Shown: piece after piece, positions 11,121 through 25,000 of the stretch | Layout: the number at the start of each line of letters is the position of its first letter | Position numbering within the stretch: position 1 is the stretch's first letter | Assembly: GCA_002943765.1 (NCBI GenBank) | Contig: PQWQ01000007.1 | Coordinates: 64,501 to 128,500, forward strand | Length of the DNA stretch: 64,000 nt | Direction of reading: 5' to 3' | Source of the DNA: Psoroptes ovis | Lineage: Eukaryota; Arthropoda; Arachnida; Sarcoptiformes; Psoroptidae | Notes under the pieces: model-generated | Database searches by the model: none | The model's input: the letters and a program-made list of their open reading frames with translations, nothing else | What the model was told of the DNA's origin: nothing | Translations under genes and position numbers: made by a program

Positions 11121-14100
11121 GTATTTTTCCATTCTCACTAAAATTCCTTAGATTTTCATTTTCTTAAAATTTCCTCTCAAATTCAATTCAAGGAATTCAA
11201 AGTGAAATTTTTTGTGAAAAAAAAATTTTGTGAATTTATCAAATTATCTTTGAATAATAATCTCAGCAACATCGAATAACAAATAAAAAAATTGCAAAGG
11301 TCGAGGTCATACCATCATCATTATCATCATCAGCAGCATCATAGGTCATTTCACTTTCAATTTAATGAAAGAAATTTTGCCTTTTAAAATTTTCCATCAA
11401 AATGACTTATCACATAGGTTTTCAATTTCATAAATGCAAAAACACATTCCAAAGATTATTTCATCAATGAAGAAATGTAAAAATTTTGATTCGTCCAAGC
11501 TTTGCTTTGCGTAATATAACCAGTAACTGAACAGGCAAGTTTAGTGTACCTTTCACATCCAACACAAAAAAATAAAGATGTTTTTGAATGAAGGAATCTC
11601 GAAAAAATAAATATTTTCAATGTTTTCTCTCATTCAAATTATTTCGATGCTCATTTGAGATGCATCAACAGTGGTTGTTGATCATTTCTCTTTTTCATCA
11701 AAATATTTCTGATGTTTTCCCATTTGTTAGTCATTCCTTCTTTTTTATGTTCATTTCAATATTCACTGGCATTTGCATTCCATCAATAACAACACATGTG
11801 AATGTCGAATAATAAACATGAATTTATTCGCAAATGTGTTTACAAATATTCCTTATTATTTGTTCAATCATCAATTAATTGAATGAAAATTATTCGTTAA
11901 TATCATTCCAATCATTTCTACTAATAAACTATTTTAGGATTTCCAGGGCTAACAATCCATTGATTCATCCATTCATTGAATGTGAATCGGTTTGCCATAA
12001 TCAATCCATCCATTTATCACATAAATGAAACAATCAACAAAACATTTTTCGAAATGTTTTCACACGAAACGCCGAAACCCAAGAAATAAAATACATTACA
12101 AGTCATATGATGCCAGTTCACATGGTGTGTATGTGTGTATTGTATGTATGTGTGTTTTCACATCTTTCAAATGATATTACAGCAACAGATGTTTATGTGA
12201 AAAATTTATATTTTCATTCAGTGTGAATGTGAATGTTCAAATGTCATCAAATCAAAAACTACACAAAGAAAAAAATCTTCATCAGTGAAAAATTCACATT
12301 TGGGTGTATGTGAGAAAATTTAAAAAATGTTAAATTATTCAATCTCTAAGATAAATCAAATAAGGCCCAAGAAACACCCATTTTTACCGGAATATTTCGA
12401 GACATTTTGGATCAAAATCAAAATTTCAACGAAAAACATCGCCGACTGATTCATAAGTCTCATCTTCATTTGACCTTTGTAAAAGATAATCATAATAAAA
12501 AATACAAAAATATATGAATGAATTTTTGTGAAAATGAATGAATAATGCCACCATATGTTTCATATGTTTATTTTGTGTGTTTTCAATGTTCAATATTTAT
12601 TCAAACCATTCCATTTTGAAATGTAATTATCCAATACAAAAAAAGCTATGTTTCATTCATTCAAACGTGAGACCATTATCTATTTTTGTTCAATCAAATT
12701 CATAAGACCATTTCGCTTTTGGTTTTTGACACACAAACATTGATAATCATTGACTATGAAAAATTTAGCCATTAACCAGCATTATCACAGTTACAACTAA
12801 CGTGAAATTGAATCTCATTTTTTCAAATATCATCATTATCACCTGACAACTAAATTTATTTGAAAAATTATCGACCAAAACTGCAAATAAATATGAACCA
12901 AAATTATTTCAATGATTTCACAACAAATCAAATTACGTTTTCATAATCATAATCATATTTTCATCAAAAAGTTTGTCAACATCCACAATAAATAATGTGT
13001 TATTTGTTTGAATGGAAAATCTTAGTTTAATGAAAAGTACAGGACATCTGCAATAATGCTCCTGGAATTTCCAATGTGTTGAAAATTTCTTCGCATTCCA
13101 CATTCTCTGCTTTGATCCAATTTTGTTTACCAATTCTTCATTCAAAATGTGTGTTTTCATTTTCGAATAAAAGCCCAAGAAATATTTTATTCAAAATACG
13201 AAAAACATAATGAACACGGCCCTAATAAGACCGCCTGCATCGCCTTTGTAAAGTCTTAAAAAACCGAATTTCAATGAAAAATATTTGAAAAAATCGATCA
13301 AAATCATTGATCAATTTCTATTCAAAATTACACACAGCTGCAAATATTTAAATTCGATTTATTTGCATTCATATAAAAATCACATTAAGAATTTTATATT
13401 TTATTCAACTTTTTAAATTTGTGTTTATTTAAAAAAAATAACTCAAATAACTATAGTCTTGTGCATTTTGTAAACAATGATCATCAATGGTATTCGAACT
13501 CATCGATAATCGAACCAATTCGTACATCCATCAATTCAAAACATCAAATAAATGTTGAATTCGAATCAAATTTAAGCAAATTTAAATAAATTTGTTTGTT
13601 TATTCAAGATTATTTAAGATTATTTTGAATATTTTGACATTCATTCATCAAAGAGATTCCCAATCAAAGACAATTTATTTTGAATCAATGAACAATCAAT
13701 CAATTGTTTGTTTTATTAATCGATTGTTTGTTGCAACAAGCATTTCGTCAACATCATTGAATTCAATTGAAACCTGTTGTTTTTGACTGAATTATGATAA
13801 TTATTTATAAATTATATAACCATTCATCATCAACTCTTCAAATGATTATTCGTCCACCCTTCCAATAAGCAGAAAAAAACCTATTATAATTCAATTGGCA
13901 GAAATTAAAAGAATGAATTTTTCATAATTTTCAATTTGATTGAATTGTATTTCAATCTTAAAGAAATAAGAAATAATTTCACCGAATAAGGCTTGTTTTC
14001 ATTTCATTTCATTGTATTGATTGTGGTCAATACTATACACCTACTTAATTTTCAAGGTAAATTAATATTATTCAATGTTTATATGTTTTGATTCGATTCA

Positions 14101-14289
14101 ATTCAATTCAATCAAGGAAATTTGATTGAAATGTTTTGTTTTAGTGAAACAAAATGAGAGAAAATGTTTTTGAATTTACAATTGATAGATTCTTAATTTT
14201 TTTCCTTTTTCACGAGAAAATTTTTTTTTGCGCTGCAAACCTTATGAAGATTATATGAGGCTTAAATCCTTAAAGCTTTTTGAATTCCA

Positions 14290-14370
14290 CTGGGTTGTCC
14301 GAAAAGTTCTTGACGATTTTCATATGTTTTTCAATTAGTAAATCGGCAAAAACTTTCCGGATAACCCAAT
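14290..14370. mobile_element. Family A hairpin element, copy A7 (variant core)
   Basis: Termini TGGGTTGTCCGAAAAG and TTTCCGGATAACCCAA belong to family A, but the core is ATGTTTTTCAATTAGTAAA rather than the usual TATATCGTAGGAAA. It shares this core with A12. Confidence 0.78.
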
Positions 14371-15065
14371 AGAATTATTTGCCTTTAATTTTAACCGAAA
14401 ACATTTTTTAAATTGACACAAATCAATGCAAAAATGTAGGTATTTTTAAATTTACAAAATCAAAAATCAATCAAAATCAAATTGGTGGATTGCATTAAGT
14501 TACCTACCAAATGAATAAATGCTTGATCATAAACCTTGATCAAATGACCAATTAATCTTGAGATCTTCAACATTCAAAGCTTAGAAGATTATTCAAAATG
14601 TTCATATGATTAATCTATAGATTTTTGATGCTAAGATAATTGTGTGATCATATCAAATATTGTGAAGTAAATATTGTTTCGGTCAAAACTATTTCCACCA
14701 TTATTAAATTATGAAAATCTTTCAAAATCTTTTCTTAGATTTAACCCATTTGACATATATTTTAGCAACAATTCCTTGCTAAAACAAACATCAGTCAAAT
14801 GAATGAATGATTGTGTTTCCATTTTCTCATTGTGAAAATGAATGAATTCACACGAAAATTCTTATTTGTGTGAAATTTTCATAATCTTTTCATTGTTTTT
14901 CTATGAATAAATGAAATGAAATGATGTTTTTTCTCATATATTAATAATTTCCATAGAAATCTTGATGATGACGATGAAGATAATTTAAATTTAATTAAAA
15001 AAATTGTCATTCATTTAAATTTAATCGAATAAATACAAGTTGGTCATTATGAATATGAAATAATT

Positions 15066-15147
15066 ATTAGGTTGTCCGCAAAGTTTTTGCCGGTTATATC
15101 GTAGGAAATCATTGAAAAATTGGCAAGAACTTTTCGGACAATCTAAT
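15066..15147. mobile_element. Family A hairpin element, copy A8
   Basis: Starts TTAGGTTGTCCGCAAAG and ends CTTTTCGGACAATCTAA. Flanked on both sides by TA-containing sequence. Confidence 0.83.
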
Positions 15148-17804
15148 AATCATTCATAAATGTAAACCAATTGTACTATTCTCAATGATCTTATTGTATT
15201 CGAATTTCGCTCATTTTTAAATACATTTCCTTCATTTTTTTCATTTCCTTGAGTTGACCACATTTTCTTTGAAATAATTTTAATGATTTTAATTATAATG
15301 TTATTTCATTCCATTTCTTCAAAATTATTCGACTAATTTTGTTGTAATTTAAATAATTTGAAACAATCATCGAATCATTTTTCTGTGTGTCTTATCACAA
15401 ACAAAGACTTTTCGTTGTTCTCCTCTTCTCTTTGAATCTTTTTAAACTATATTTCCATACAAAATCATCGAACAAATTATCCTCAATTATTTCAATCTAA
15501 GAATTTTGTCTTTGAAAAAATTTTGTCTCAGAATATTTTCGAAATTTTGATGAGTTTATAGAATTACATTCAATATTTCCATAACTTGCAGAAAAAAAAC
15601 CATCTCTACGGAAATATGATTCATTTATTAAGCAATTTTAAGATTTTTTGATGCAAAACTGAGGAAATTTTGAAGACATTTTGAAACAAATTGAAAAAAA
15701 TGAATTTTAGTTCTTCAAATTTCAAAATTTTGCCATTTTGTGATGATAATAATAATTGAATTGAATTGATTATTGAAAATCGATACTTATATGCAAAACT
15801 CATCAAATATTGTATTTGTTGAATTGCAAGTGTAGGAGATTTGAATTTTCATTTTTGCTTTAGTTTTATTTTGTACAAATTAATGTTTAAAAATAAAATT
15901 TTCCAATATTTTTTTGGTGCGATTTCATATCTAATCAAATATTTTAAAAAATATGGATACACAAATATCCTCTGTAGCCTATAAGTGTGCTCTCACCATT
16001 TCCTCTAATGATTCATCTTGAAAATCAATTCATTTTTTAGATATTAATCATATCACCAAAAACAGACAAACAAACAAAATATTTTGACATTTTACGGTCA
16101 ACAAACATTTTCAGAAATTCAAATATAAATACAATCAAATTAGTCAAATAATATTTCCGATTATAATTATCATGGTTATTTGGTAAATGGTAAATACATT
16201 TTATCTTTTTTTCTTTGACCAGAAATGATTATTTCTAATATATAATGTGTTCTTTAGATACTAGTCACTTGTCAATATGTTTGCTGTCTTATAAAAGTGA
16301 TTTTTTATTTGACAAATATTTAATGATAATTATTGAAACGTGCTTACTTTTATCAATGTGTACGACGATTTATTTGTTTAGCATTGATTACTCCAATATA
16401 TTTGATCAAATAATAATTATTATCTTGTCTCTCTTTCTTATTTATTTACTTAGTTAATTTCATATTAAATTACTATGGAAATCGTTAATACTACATTATT
16501 CTTTCATTCTTTTCCCCTAATGATATCTGTCTGATTGTGAACTTTAATCATGCACAAATAAATGTGTGAAAATATTTATTTGAAAAATGTGAACTTTGAC
16601 ATCCATTTTAATCAAACCAATGAGTATTTAGCCTATTTTTTTGATAAAATTTTTGATAAAATGACTGGTTGAATGATCAAAATAAATATTCGATTCCATG
16701 TTTTTCAACTATTCATAATTCAACAGTGCAAATGTGTCGGTTTTTTTCATGGCAAATATTTTCAAACAAATATTTGAAAATACTTGCAATATTCAATGCT
16801 AATCGTAATCATCCGGTTAAATGATTACATTTTTGTTGTTGTTGTTGTATTCATTCATTATATTAGCCAAGGTAAATGTCAATCAACACTTTTTATGTGA
16901 TTGTTTGTTTATTTGTGTTTATTTAAAGAAAATATTTTGTGTGAAATAATTTTCTTTTATTTCCATTTCCATTTATTATTTGATCACATTTATCCATTAA
17001 CGCTGGAAGTAATTGAACAAACATAGAGGTTGAAGGCTTAACTAAATGAATGTAAATGACTATTTACATGAAAATTTACAGGGCTAAAACCTATTAAAAG
17101 CTATTACAAACCCACACACACATAAATGATTAAATAAATCACACATTAAGCCATAATCATCATCATAATCATTATCAAATGAGTGAACACACAAACACTG
17201 AATCATCTTTGATCTTTGAAGAAGAAAAAATTTTTGTATCATTTCGATTCAGTGATAATAATGTCAAATTCGAATCATTCATAATAATAAATATCTAAAA
17301 ACTATAATCTTAAAGTGAATTTTGATATTCATTTATTAATGTATCGTGTTCATATTGCTATGACATTTCATGTCAAATGTGTTTATAAATAAGCGGAACA
17401 AAAATTATTACAAATTAATCACCGCAGAGATATGCATGTAATCGTATAATAATCATCTGATTGATTTATTTGTATATTCAGTAACCATATCAATTTATAT
17501 ATCATTAAACATATCATATGATTTTCAAAATGAATTTATTTTATTTTATTTTCGTATCCGTTCCAATTCATTGACTTGTTTTGTTTCTGTTTTGATTGTA
17601 TTTTGTGTGTGTAGTTATGCCAAGTATCTCTGTTTTTTATAGCTAAGGCTATTGTTATCAGTTGTTGTTGTTACGGAAAAGTTAAAGGTAAATTTAATTT
17701 TAAATCGATTGAAAACACCTTTACAAATATGTTTTGGCTTTTATTTGATTTTTAATATTTCATTTCAATAATTGATTAATTGCTTTCAAATAAAATAAAC
17801 TCCT

Positions 17805-17927
17805 TACAGGGTTTAAAGTTTTAATTCGGAGTTTTGAAATTAATTTTCGTAATTTTGAATGTAATTTTCATTTGTATAATTACGAAATTTAATTTTAAAA
17901 CTACGAAATAAAACCTTAAACCCTGTA
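17805..17927. mobile_element. Family B foldback element, copy B3 (short)
   Basis: About 123 bp, from TACAGGGTTTAAAG to TTAAACCCTGTA. It is the shortest B copy and has lost part of the internal repeat motifs. It ends about 60 bp before the RA-domain start codon, so it may lie in its promoter or leader. Confidence 0.8.
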
Positions 17928-17984
17928 TTTTTTTGTATTTTTTCTAGTTATGATAATTTAGTCTTGAACCAAAATAAATTAATC

Positions 17985-19436
17985 ATGCTGAAACACGTAT
18001 CAACACCTTTATCATCATTATATGCATCATTGCCAAAATCATCATCAACCACTTCATCGAACAACCATGTTATACCATGTTCATCATCAATATTTGATAT
18101 TGATAGAAAACGTCAATCATCTTCATCAACCACCTCATCATCATCATCAGATTCAATATCATTAAATAGTTCTGATTGTAGTATGTCAATCAATGGATCC
18201 AATTCTGGATTAGTAATTAATGATTCGATTGAATCGAATTCATCACCTGTCAATGATCACCATCATCATCAAATAAATAAAAATACAATTAATTTAACAA
18301 CAGTTCCTATTGGCAATGATCATCATCAATTCAATGATAATCAATTTAAACATGATCGTTCATGGAGTTCATCATCATCATCATCATTACCTAGTCTAAT
18401 GAATGATAATAATGAAAGTAATAATATAATATCAACATCAAACACATTGACCAAAGTAAAAAATAATGATCGAAAAATAGTAATTAAAATCTATACACGT
18501 GTATTATGTACTGATATTGAATATAAAACATTATCAATAACGAATCGAACGACAAGCAAAGAAATTGTTAAAATAATATTGAATAAATTTCGTATGCATG
18601 ATCGTGATTCGAATTTATTTTATTTAACATTGGAAGCATGGATTAAACAAACAGCAGGCATACCTATACGCAGTGTTATGACACTGGATGATGATACATA
18701 TCCAGCCTTATTACAATCATGTTATCATCGTCAAAATGATTTAAAATTCACATTGGTAATGCGTCGTGGTGAGAATGTACGCGTTTATAATCGAATCAAA
18801 GATGATGGCGTAAGTTTTATTTTCATTAATATTTATCTTAGTTTTTATTCTAAGAAATTATTCTTCCTTATATCCTTTCAATTTCCGCAGCCACCAATCA
18901 TCAATGTATTGATATCGGAAAAAACCAATTGTAAAGAATTGATTGAATTAATTTTAAATACGCTAGGATTAAAATCATATGATCACCGAGATTATGATAT
19001 TTATGTTTATTCACCATCATGTCAAAGTAAGTGATTTTTGTCTTTAATTATTTTTTATTTTCTTAAATAATTAATTTTCCATTTAATCAAAACAGTTGAA
19101 CAAAAATTATTGCCAAATGATCGTCCATTGGCCATACGTATGGAATGGCCAAATCAAGATTTTAATCGCTTTGAAATTCGTAAAAATTTCAACTTACAAA
19201 TACATTCAGATTCACGGTCGATAATGCAAGATTTTCGACGAAATTTCAAATCAGAATTAACAATGAATTTAATGGGTGCAGCAGCAACAACATTACCAGT
19301 AACTACTGGAAATCAATTATTGACGAATCATAATAATAATTTCGATCAAAATTATCGTAATCATTATCATTCACATCCACAATTATCAACAACAACATTG
19401 AAAACATTGACCAATGGAAAAGTTTTGTATATTTAA
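17985..19436 (+). CDS. Protein with tandem Ras-association domains (Rau-like?)
   Basis: Three exons, 17985-18809, 18891-19026 and 19096-19436 (433 aa), with phases 0 and 1. The first 150 residues are Ser/Asn/His-rich and disordered. RA domain 1 (about residues 162-268) starts KIVIKIYTRVL and contains TTSKEIVKIILNKF, the usual Ras-association beta-alpha arrangement. RA domain 2 (about residues 276-350) contains TNCKELIELILNTLG and DRPLAIRMEW, with a FEIRKN end. Such domains bind GTP-loaded Ras or Rap proteins at the membrane. A short protein with two RA domains and nothing else recalls Drosophila Rau, a positive feedback factor in receptor tyrosine kinase signalling. Afadin/Canoe and Radil also have RA domains but are much longer. 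The ATG at 17985 is the first in frame. An upstream coding exon cannot be excluded. The RA calls are fairly firm, the Rau assignment tentative. Confidence 0.72.
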
Positions 19437-19484
19437 AATTTTTTCATTTTTCATGTCTAAAAAACACCTCACATGTAAATATAT

Positions 19485-19566
19485 TTTAGTTGTCCGAAAA
19501 GTTTTTGCCGATTATATCGTAGAAAAGCATGAGAAAATCGGCAAAAACTTATTGGACAACCTAATA
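19485..19566. mobile_element. Family A hairpin element, copy A9
   Basis: Starts TTTTAGTTGTCCGAAAAG and ends CTTATTGGACAACCTAA. It lies 50 bp after the stop codon of the RA-domain gene, probably inside its 3' UTR. Confidence 0.82.
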
Positions 19567-20721
19567 ATTATTAACAATTTTCAATTTTTAAAATTTCATT
19601 TTGTTACATACATATAACAAAACAACAACCTATCAATCATTGAACAAAGCCTTTTTTGCCAATCTAGTCTTTGATTATTATTATTAATTATTTCAAACAG
19701 AAACAAAATTTTTAATACAACTAAACTAAGAAATAAGATCCTTAAAGAAATAACTGTAAGAATTAAAATTATTTTAAGACATAAAAACATCTTGAATTAA
19801 ATGTAATTTGAAATTTTCTTAAAAATCATTGATATTATTGATTTCAATCGAAATATGAAATCGATTGCAGTCGAAACAAGGCAATCAAATTTATATCAAA
19901 AATTCGCTTCGAATGGATTCATCTGATTCACTGTGTTGTATATATCATTTCATTTATTTTCAATCGGGATTTTGTCCAAAACAGAAATCAATGAATAGAC
20001 TGTGTGTTAACACAGGGATATTGGCCCTTATTATTCTTGGTTTATGGAAACAAAAACTACTGTGTGTTGGTGGCAAAGGCGGCTGTTGGGTGGTAGTCAA
20101 ACAAACACCAAAAACAAAAACAGTAAGGCACACACATACAAATTGAACCATATGTGGCTGAATAAATGTAATTTGACTCAAGTCTAAAATGAAATTGAAA
20201 AAAAAACAAAAACAATAATTGAATCTAAATATTGTCAAATTAAGATTTAGTTTTGTTTTAATAAAGTTCCTTATAAGAATATTTTCTTATGTTGTAAAAT
20301 CTCAAGATTTTGCCTGTGTTAAATTCAAACAATCATCATCAATCTAATCTCATTAATTATCAACACACATGTATGTGCTTTGGGTAAATATAAATAAATA
20401 AATAAATAAACGATATTTTGAAGGATAGGAATTCAAAAAATGAAATGAAATTCTTGAATGCTTAATCAAAATAATTTAAATGAATTAATTCAAATTTAAT
20501 TCATTTATTTATTCAATCAATGTTCACCATTTACTACTAATCAATATAAATACTTCTTATTAGCGTTCATCAAATACATATGCATTGATTATTATTATGA
20601 CTATATCAATTCATTTAAAAAATTAATTGTTAATTAATTTTAATATTCTATTTATAAATTTTTAAATTCAAAAGATTGCAGACCATTCATCAATGCATAC
20701 ATTTTAAAAAATGTTTAAATA

Positions 20722-20801
20722 TTAGGTTGTTCCGATAAGTTGTTGCCGATTATATCGTAGGGAATTATGAGAAAATCGACAAGAACTTTTCGGACAATCT
20801 T
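20722..20801. mobile_element. Family A hairpin element, copy A10
   Basis: Starts TTAGGTTGTTCCGATAAG after a TA and ends CTTTTCGGACAATCTTA; standard core. Confidence 0.82.
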
Positions 20802-22032
20802 ATATATTTTTGAATATTTCGAATAATGTTTGATTGATTGATATAAATTTGAATTTTTTTGATTGATAAAAGTAATAATGATAATAATATATGATGATAA
20901 TCACAAATATTAAATATCATTTTCTTCAATTTTCAAATTCAATCTTAAGATGTGTGTACTTGTTCAATATATTGAATTTATTATCATCATCATTTGAATT
21001 TAAATTGAAAAAATGTATATGTGTTTTCTGATAAGTGTTTGTTTGTATTTCAATTTAGTTTCTATGATTACACACACATTCAAACAAATTCAACAAGTTC
21101 TGATGAATTCGTCAGTTTTCTGCTTCTGATATTGAATTCCAATTGATTGTGAAGATACATATGTTTGAATTAAGAATGTTTAAGAATGTTGAATGTTTTA
21201 GTTTTAAAAAAATGGATATTTACAAACCTTTTATTTGACAAAGTGAAAACAACAGTGGAAAAGGATTGTTGAGAAAATATCCAGAAAAATTCTTAAATGG
21301 TCACCACCATCATCTTATCTTCATGTTTGTTTTGATTTTGTAATTATCATTATTATTAGATTCGATGATATCTTTGATTAATTCATTTATTTTTTTTTCA
21401 AAAACAGAAAAAATTGAAAATTGAAGAATTTTTGAAAATTTAAAGACACTGTGACTATCAAGAAAGATTTATTTATTTTTGAGAAATTCAATGGAATTCT
21501 ACGAAAATAATAATAAATATATTTATCAAAATATTATCATCAACAACACAATTTACCCATTATCCAGAATAAACACTTTCAATTTTTGCAAAACTAAGAA
21601 ATTGATTGATTATCGTCTATAAATTCATCACTAAATTTATTGAATTTATTCAATTTTCTTACATTCTATTATTTAATATTATTTTTCGCAACTTTATGGC
21701 CAATCAATTGTTTTTTATTGTAGCAGCAGAAGAACATTTTAGCTAAATATTTTGCCAAATATAAAATGGAATGAAATAAGAAAATATTTCTTTATTAAAT
21801 TTCAATTAGAAAAGTCAAATCATCGATTGTTTATTGCATAGAAATATATTGATTGATAAATTTGATTATCACTGCCAAATATTTATTATTTTTATTTATT
21901 TATTCATTCATTATTTTATTTGTTTGTTTGGCTAAATTATTATTGATTGACAAAGTCCAATGAACTTATTATTATCTTCAACTAAAAAGTTTCTTAAATG
22001 CACAATCCATCTTATTATTTATAGTTAAATAA

Positions 22033-25000
22033 ATGAAAAAAATCAATCAAGAATTTTTCAAGCAAAAAGTTTTCGATTCAATTGTTCAAATTCAAATTCA
22101 AATACGACAGATCCATAGAATGAATAGATTATTGAAATTATTATTAACAATGAAATCAATTTCAATTATAATTGAAATATTATTATTTCAATCAAATGTT
22201 TTATTGTCATCATGTTCATCAAGTAATAATAATAATAGATCAACATTATCATCTCAATCATCATCATTATCATCATCACCATTCTTTGATAATATTGAAC
22301 AAGAAATTGATTTTAAATATCAATTACGTAATTGGCGCCTGAAACAAATTGATTATGATCTTGATCAATATGATATTTTGGAATCAAAATCACCAAGAGA
22401 AAAACGTGCAGCAACAGCACGTTTAGAACGTCTTTGGGATTATGGAGTTATTCCATATGAAATTGAATCAAATTTTAGCGGTGATCATCGTGCATTATTT
22501 AAACAAGCAATGAAACATTGGGAAAATTATACTTGTATTAAATTTGTTGAACGTACTGCTGAACATTCGAACTATATCATCTTTACTGAACGTCCGTGTG
22601 GGTATGTAGGGGTTTTTCTATTTTTCCAGTAAAATTAAATGATGTCCTTGCTATGTAGATGTTGTTCATATGTTGGAAAACGTGGTAACGGGCCTCAAGC
22701 CATTTCGATTGGTAAAAATTGTGATAAATTCGGTATTGTGGTGCATGAATTGGGTCATGTTGTTGGTTTTTGGCATGAACACACCAGGCCAGATCGTGAT
22801 GAAAATGTTCATATTGTCACCGAGAATATTATGCCTGGTAATTGTTTTGCTTTGTTTTATCCATCATTCTGAAAAAATTATTTATTCATTTTTCCACTTT
22901 TTTTCAATCAAAATTGATTGGTAAGGTCAGGAGTATAATTTCAATAAATTGACCGATGAAGAAGTTAATTCTTTAGGTGTCAAATATGATTTCGATAGTA
23001 TTATGCATTATTCAAGAAATACATTTTCCAAAAGTATTACGCTGGATACAATTTCACCTAAACTGTCAGCATTGCCACCGGATACTGATCCATCGAACCG
23101 ACCAGAAATTGGACAACGTTTACGTTTAAGCAAAGGTGATATACAACAAACTAAATTACTGTATCGTTGTCCAAGTAAGTATATATTTCAAGGATAATTG
23201 TATTTATTTTAATTTGTTAACATTTTAATTAAATTTTTTTTATATTTACACAATAAGAATGTGGCCATACAATTCAAGATGCCAGTGGACAAATACAATC
23301 ACCAAATTATCCACAATCATCACCACCAGCTGAAGGTGAATATTGTGAATGGCGTATCACAGCAACACATGGTGAAAAAATCATTTTGAACATTACTGAT
23401 ATTGATATTTATGAATCGAATAAATGTGAAAATGGTTATATCGAAATACGTGATGGTTATTGGTTTCGATCACCATTGATTGGTAAATTTTGTGGTAATG
23501 GACAATTGCCATCGACGATAACATCACAAGGACATCGTATGTTAATCACATACATGGTAACACCGAATCAACATAATCATCGTGGTTTCAATGCCACTTA
23601 CGAAGGTTTGTCTACATTTAAATGTTTATTTTTAGAGAATTGAAATGTTTATTACAATGTGAAAATTTTCGAATGTTTGCTCAATGTTTTTTTCTCACAT
23701 ATTTATGAATTATAATCAATCAATCAATCACAATCAAAAATCAGTTGTGTGTGGTGGCGAAATTGTTGCCGAAAAAGGATATTTACAAAGTCCAAATTAT
23801 CCAGATGAATATCGTCCAAATAAAGAATGTATATGGCATATTACAGTACCCGAAGATTATCAAGTTGCATTGAAATTTCAATCATTTGAAATTGAAAATC
23901 ATGATAATTGTGTTTATGATTATCTCGAAATTAGAGACGGATTCACCGACCAAAGTCCGCTGCTGGGAAGATTTTGTGGACATAAAATATTGGATGAAAT
24001 ACGATCGACAACTAATCATTTATATGTTAAATTTGTATCCGATTCTTCGGTGAATAAGGCCGGATTTTCGGCCACATTCATCAAAGAAATGAATGAATGT
24101 TTAGATGAGCAAAATCATGGCTGTGAACATGAATGTATTAATACATTCGGTGGTTATCGTTGTGAATGTCGTATTGGTTATGAATTACATTCGGATGGTA
24201 AAAAATGTGAAGATGCTTGTGGTGGTGTTATTGAATCATCGAATGATACTATTTCATCACCATCATATCCAGATTTTTATCCACCAAATAAAAATTGTAT
24301 TTGGGAAATATTAGCACCTGAAGGTTTTCGAATACTGTTAAATTTTACATTTTTTGACTTGGAAGGAAATAATGTAAGCCTTTCAACCAATTATTTTTAT
24401 ATTCCATTTCATTTATATCATTTTTTCAATCATTCAATCTGATTAGCAAGACTGTGAATATGATAAATTAGATATCAAAAGTAAAATAAATGGCCATTAC
24501 AGTCCACATGGTATATTTTGTGGTTCACGTTTGCCACCGATAATCACATCGCAAGGACATAATCTACGTTTGGAATTTACATCTGATAATTCGGTACAGC
24601 GGAGAGGTTTTCATTTGCATTTTTTTACCGGTAAATATTTATCCAATATGTTTCTCTGGTCAAAAATAATCATCTGTCATCGTTTTTTTCTTCGGGGTAG
24701 ATCGGGATGAATGTGCCATCAACAATGGTGGATGTCAACATATTTGTCGAAATAAAATTGGTTCATATGTTTGTGAATGTAATAGTGGATATGTGTTGCA
24801 TGAAAATAAACATGATTGTAAAGAGGGTAGCTGTTCGTATCAAATAACAAGTTTTAATGCCGAAATATTAAGTCCTCAGTATCCGGATGAGTATCCAAGT
24901 AAAAAAGATTGTACCTGGCTATTCACGGCGACACTTGGTCATCGTATTAAAATAGTGTTCGAAGATTTTGACTTGGAACCACAACAAGAATGTGCATATG

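Larger units (their letters stand above)
10006..17984. other. 8-kb gene-poor region
   Basis: No convincing coding exon on either strand between the divergently transcribed NBR1-like and RA-domain genes. Open frames at 11588-11812, 12933-13178, 13592-13786, 15621-15806 and 16245-16457 are short, low-complexity and without recognisable domains. The region holds family A copies A6, A7 and A8 and family B copy B3. Splice-donor-like sites near 16871 and 17690 could belong to 5' non-coding exons of the RA-domain gene, but nothing in the sequence proves this. Confidence 0.55.
19437..22032. other. Intergenic region before tolloid
   Basis: About 2.6 kb without a supported gene. It holds family A copies A9 and A10 and a short TAAA microsatellite near 20390-20412. 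An open frame at 19865-20146 translates to a Gly/Val/Lys patch with no recognisable domain. The tolloid promoter should lie at the right end. Confidence 0.55.

Noticed and set aside
16245..16457. Hydrophobic 70-residue plus-strand frame
   Set aside because: Leu/Ile/Ser-rich translation of AT-rich DNA, with no supporting splice sites or known small-protein pattern.
19865..20146. Plus-strand frame with a Gly/Val-rich segment
   Set aside because: No domain, no codon-use support and overlapping minus-strand frame of equal quality.
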